DNA from: JBOGWY01 sp050694015
Lineage (GTDB): Bacteria > Actinomycetota > CADDZG01 > WHSQ01
Direction: 5' to 3'
Assembly: GCA_050694015.1 (NCBI GenBank)
Contig: JBOGWY010000113.1
Span: 1-9,856, forward strand
Length of the DNA stretch: 9,856 nucleotides
A model generated the notes under the pieces. That model had not been told where the DNA came from. It did not search any database and saw only the letters and a program-made list of their open reading frames with translations. A program made the position numbers and the translations under genes. Shown here piece after piece: positions 8,401-9,856 of the stretch (position 1 is the stretch's first letter; every line of letters begins with the position of its first letter).

Positions 8401-8504
8401 CCAACCTGCTGAACGGCGTGGCGCGTCCCTCGGGGATCGCCGGGGTGCCGTCCTTGGTGGAGCGCCTGCCTTCGCGCGAGACCGCAGGGGTGGTGTCGCG
8501 GTGA
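5409..8504 (+). CDS. Large cytoplasmic glycosidase related to GH106 (alpha-L-rhamnosidase-like)
   Basis: This 1031-residue protein has no signal peptide. Its N-terminal region has the pattern of GH106 and related enzymes: PFWFLNGELDPDEM (24-37), GMQGVVFHGR (48-57), then NRLGLASWIYDEMNWPSG (81-98). A TIM-barrel-like catalytic part runs to about 470. Acidic candidates there are Asp240/Glu241 (FYSDEP), Glu330/Glu331 (LFEEW), Asp356 and Glu392 (CESFGG). Residues about 470-600 resemble the amidotransferase-like domain found in GH42/GH106 enzymes (AVLWP, ELVIVPP, GGRVLG). Two beta-sandwich domains follow, near 738-895 and 900-1020, the last with NELTLSVANTPANLLNG as in GH2-like sugar-binding folds. 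ATGA overlaps the previous stop; only a weak AAAGG lies 13 bases upstream, so translation is probably coupled. It likely removes a deoxy- or other sugar from an imported glycoside. Rhamnosidase activity is inferred from distant resemblance. Confidence 0.75.
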   Translation: MTPTPRPLSRQAFTEPNRDFGILPFWFLNGELDPDEMRYQLSELRAKGMQGVVFHGRYGLEMPYIGDKYLDRIRLGVEEANRLGLASWIYDEMNWPSGTADKRVLKARPDLAQRYLQCVSFEVTGPWFMCLTGEDSRYMDFQRSTPVAVFAMDEHDNVLDLTSNLSFDKVVPWEIPPGRWRVCYIVEKRADYYIDALDPEATKTFLELGYEPYVETLRNGPSDRASDDGTDRSVIGFYSDEPAMHYFLTAQDNPIVPWTKNMFGRFMERNGYDLRSRLIDLFFDVNPDAARTRHDYYNTTTEFYSSAYYKQLQDWCRDHGVVLTAHLLFEEWLRAMVRVEGNPFRHYENMDVVAVDHLYPVIGTREAPDQHVAIKLASSAAHNVGSERLICESFGGIFMDATMQRMKWITDWEYVLGVNVLNPHGFHYTFEGARKRDWPPSMFYQYPWWEYYGEFSNYVTRLSEMLTGGRHVAKVAVLWPINAMFANYIPQERTADADTVESGLNVITDLLLRLHHDFDYLDEDVLARAEISDARVIVGNEDYELVIVPPMTHVRATTVDRLEEFAAQGGRVLGTIVKPATAFGGDGLVDVSARVDALLGSAFVADDPGMLRLGPGPERDRFAASLDSSIRALIEPDIEIGNPEVFVLHRRKDDRDLYFLANTTFEPQSMEVTVPGATAVSLWDPSSGNELSPAGLRADTDRVTFSLTLPAVGSTFVVAGEPAAGAPVQHTGERGTIAELTGRWSFEPDGDNALVIKEWRAAPEEVSNPDAYAALEADDSGWQQVIAGAWAYQLPVEPTSEWPIPVWYRIAFDVAEVPERLALLIDGFDGEDATIYLNGEQVTAASTRSRIDAQMRELVMTEHVYPGRNVLAVRLVLRDATGGIVDHVKLLGSFALKGGDGDWTMSAPTGSASPGSWTEQGYPFFSGTGVYRTTFEVSAEVAGDNPLLQIPMRDDVVAVELNGVDLGVCLWDPYVVDTDGALNSERNELTLSVANTPANLLNGVARPSGIAGVPSLVERLPSRETAGVVSR

Positions 8505-9001
8505 CGGTGTTGCGTGCCGAGGAACTGACCACCGACACCTTCTCGGCGTTCGGGCACGTGATCGAGCAGCCCGCTCGGGAGCAGGACGCCGACGGACCGG
8601 GGTGGCAATGGTGGGCCGAGACAAGCTCGTTGCGCAGCGACGGGCGCCCGTGGACATTCGGATATCTGCACCTGCGCACCGCACCACTTCGTTTCGACTG
8701 GGCCGAGCGACACCTGCGCACGCAAGAGGTCGTGCTCGCCGGCTCGTCGGATGTCGTCGTGTACGTCGGTCCCGCCGATCCCGATCAACCGGATCGCCTT
8801 CCCCCGCTCGAAAGCTTCCGCGCCTTCAGGGTGCCGGCCGGGCGCGGCATCGTGATGGAGCCCGGAGTCTGGCACGGCGCGCCGCTCGCTCTCGGTGACG
8901 ATTGCAACGCGGTGGTGCTCCTGCTGGAGGGCACGGGACGCGACGACGTCGTCGTCGTGCGCTTCGAGGAAGAGCCCGTCGACATCGAGATGAAGTCGTG
9001 A
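8501..9001 (+). CDS. Ureidoglycolate lyase (AllA)-family cupin-like protein
   Basis: This 166-residue soluble protein is close to the usual AllA length of about 160. Family marks are FGHVIE (17-22) near the N-terminus, ERH with Gln75 (69-75), FRAFRVPAGRGIVMEPGVWH (106-125) and an acidic C-terminal tail (FEEEPVDIE). The true AllA enzyme splits ureidoglycolate into glyoxylate and urea in purine breakdown. Here the gene overlaps the GH106-like gene by four bases (GTGA) and precedes the importer ATPase, with no other purine gene in view, so another small-molecule lyase, isomerase or binding role is plausible. The same frame stays open upstream to 8156, but the GTG at 8501 fits the overlap and family length; GTG at 8507 is a possible alternative. 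The family call is good; the function is uncertain. Confidence 0.72.
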   Translation: MTVLRAEELTTDTFSAFGHVIEQPAREQDADGPGWQWWAETSSLRSDGRPWTFGYLHLRTAPLRFDWAERHLRTQEVVLAGSSDVVVYVGPADPDQPDRLPPLESFRAFRVPAGRGIVMEPGVWHGAPLALGDDCNAVVLLLEGTGRDDVVVVRFEEEPVDIEMKS

Positions 9002-9019
9002 CCGATATCCACCAAGCCC

Positions 9020-9026
9020 GAGGGGG
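9020..9026 (+). promoter_or_regulatory. Ribosome binding site of the ATPase gene
   Basis: GAGGGGG lies 6 bases before ATG 9033 in the 31-bp gap after the AllA-like gene. It fixes the ATPase start, which also begins exactly at the family's usual N-terminus. No promoter is evident in the gap. Confidence 0.6.
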
Positions 9027-9032
9027 TCGTTG

Positions 9033-9856
9033 ATGGCGCAGATCACATTCGAGAACGTGACCAAGGTCTACGGCGATGGAACGCTCGCCGTGAACAACCT
9101 CAGCCTGGAGGTACCGGACGGATCGCTGATGGTCCTCGTGGGCCCGTCCGGCTGCGGCAAGACCACGGCACTGCGCATGGTCGCGGGGCTCGAGCAGATC
9201 ACGGGAGGTGAGATCCGCATCGGGGACCGGGTCGTCAACGACCTGACCCCCAAGGATCGTGACATCGCGATGGTGTTCCAGAACTACGCGCTCTATCCGC
9301 ACATCTCGGTCTTCGAGAACATGGCGTTCAGCCTCCGGTTACGCCACTACAAGAAGCCGGACGTGAACGAGCGCGTGAACCGGACCTCGAAGATGCTGGC
9401 CCTGTACGACATGCTGCAGCGCAAGCCGGGGCAGTTGTCCGGCGGGCAGCGCCAGCGCGTCGCGATGGGCCGAGCGATCGTCCGCGAGCCGGAAGCGTTC
9501 CTCATGGACGAGCCGCTGTCGAACCTCGACGCGAAGCTCAGGGTCCAGATGCGCGCCGAGATCTCGCGTCTGCAGCGCGATGTCGATGTCACGACGGTCT
9601 ACGTGACCCACGATCAGGTCGAAGCGATGACGCTCGGCGACCGGATTGCGGTCATGCGCAAGGGGCTGCTGCAGCAGGTCGCCGATCCCTTCACGCTCTA
9701 CGAGCGTCCCGCGAACCAGTTCGTGGCCGGATTCATCGGCAGCCCGCCGATCAACTTCTTCGCCGCGAAGGTGAGCTCGGCCGGCGCTCCGCTCTCACTG
9801 CAGGCGGGAGAGGTGCGTTTCGACCTGCCGCAGTCGCTGGCCGAGCGTCTCGAGTC
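9033..9856 (+). CDS. Sugar ABC importer ATPase, MalK/UgpC/MsmK type (3' end missing)
   Basis: The gene runs off the right edge, with 274 complete codons of a usual 350-390. It encodes the motor subunit that hydrolyses ATP for the two permeases. All nucleotide-binding motifs are intact: Walker A GPSGCGKTT (37-45), Q-loop Gln83 (VFQNYALYPH), signature LSGGQRQRV (135-143), Walker B AFLMDEP with Asp159/Glu160, D-loop SNLD (163-166) and switch His193 (VTHDQ). VADPFTLYERPANQFVAGFI (216-235) marks the passage into the C-terminal OB-fold (TOBE) domain found in carbohydrate-type ATPases; most of that regulatory domain is cut off. The start has GAGGGGG 6 bases upstream. It completes the importer, although it lies about 6.4 kb from the permease genes. 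Some MsmK-like ATPases serve several importers, so a shared role is possible. Confidence 0.95.
   Translation, partial: MAQITFENVTKVYGDGTLAVNNLSLEVPDGSLMVLVGPSGCGKTTALRMVAGLEQITGGEIRIGDRVVNDLTPKDRDIAMVFQNYALYPHISVFENMAFSLRLRHYKKPDVNERVNRTSKMLALYDMLQRKPGQLSGGQRQRVAMGRAIVREPEAFLMDEPLSNLDAKLRVQMRAEISRLQRDVDVTTVYVTHDQVEAMTLGDRIAVMRKGLLQQVADPFTLYERPANQFVAGFIGSPPINFFAAKVSSAGAPLSLQAGEVRFDLPQSLAERLE

Noticed and set aside
8156..8500. Upstream extension of the AllA-like frame to an ATG at 8156
   Set aside because: It would overlap the C-terminal domain of the GH106-like gene by about 350 bases with Arg-rich sequence; GTG at 8501 gives the family length and the usual GTGA overlap.
5211..8687. A very long antisense open frame (1158 codons) opposite the GH106-like gene
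   Set aside because: Its translation is rich in Arg, Val, His and Asp without any recognisable domain, and it mirrors the codon bias of the GC-rich sense gene, which has clear family motifs and tight operon overlaps.

Overview
The window is one unbroken, same-strand (+) gene cluster that reads as a carbohydrate uptake-and-breakdown operon. The DNA is strongly GC-rich, most codons end in G or C, GTG starts occur, and genes abut or overlap by 0 to 4 bases. Together with the lipoprotein and ABC-importer style, this suggests a high-GC, probably actinobacterial (or possibly Chloroflexota) chromosome, perhaps from an environmental lineage. No rRNA, tRNA, mobile element or CRISPR array was seen, so the taxonomy is only a guess.

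Layout: (1) 2-682, the C-terminal part of an extracellular sugar-binding protein, with its 5' end outside the window. (2) A 74-bp gap carrying a perfect 10-bp inverted repeat. (3) 757-1707 and 1708-2661, two MalF/MalG-type permeases. (4) 2666-4465, a GH13 alpha-amylase-family lipoprotein with an N-terminal PKD-like domain. (5) 4465-5412, a short medium-chain (zinc-type) dehydrogenase. (6) 5409-8504, a 1031-residue glycosidase related to GH106 alpha-L-rhamnosidases, without a signal peptide. (7) 8501-9001, a small protein of the ureidoglycolate lyase (AllA) cupin-like family. (8) 9033 to the window end, the MalK/UgpC-type ATPase of the importer, lacking its 3' end.

How the genes may work together (inference): the surface-anchored GH13 enzyme trims an alpha-glucan or alpha-glucoside outside the cell. 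The binding protein, two permeases and the MsmK/UgpC-like ATPase import the product. The cytoplasmic GH106-like enzyme removes a further sugar, and the dehydrogenase and AllA-like protein process a released sugar or aglycone. All four importer parts are present, but the ATPase gene lies about 6.4 kb downstream of the permeases, behind the catabolic genes. The least expected member is the AllA-family gene, because no other purine-breakdown gene is visible. With the intracellular GH106-like enzyme and the dehydrogenase it could form an undescribed glycoside-processing pathway. The substrate cannot be read from the sequence.
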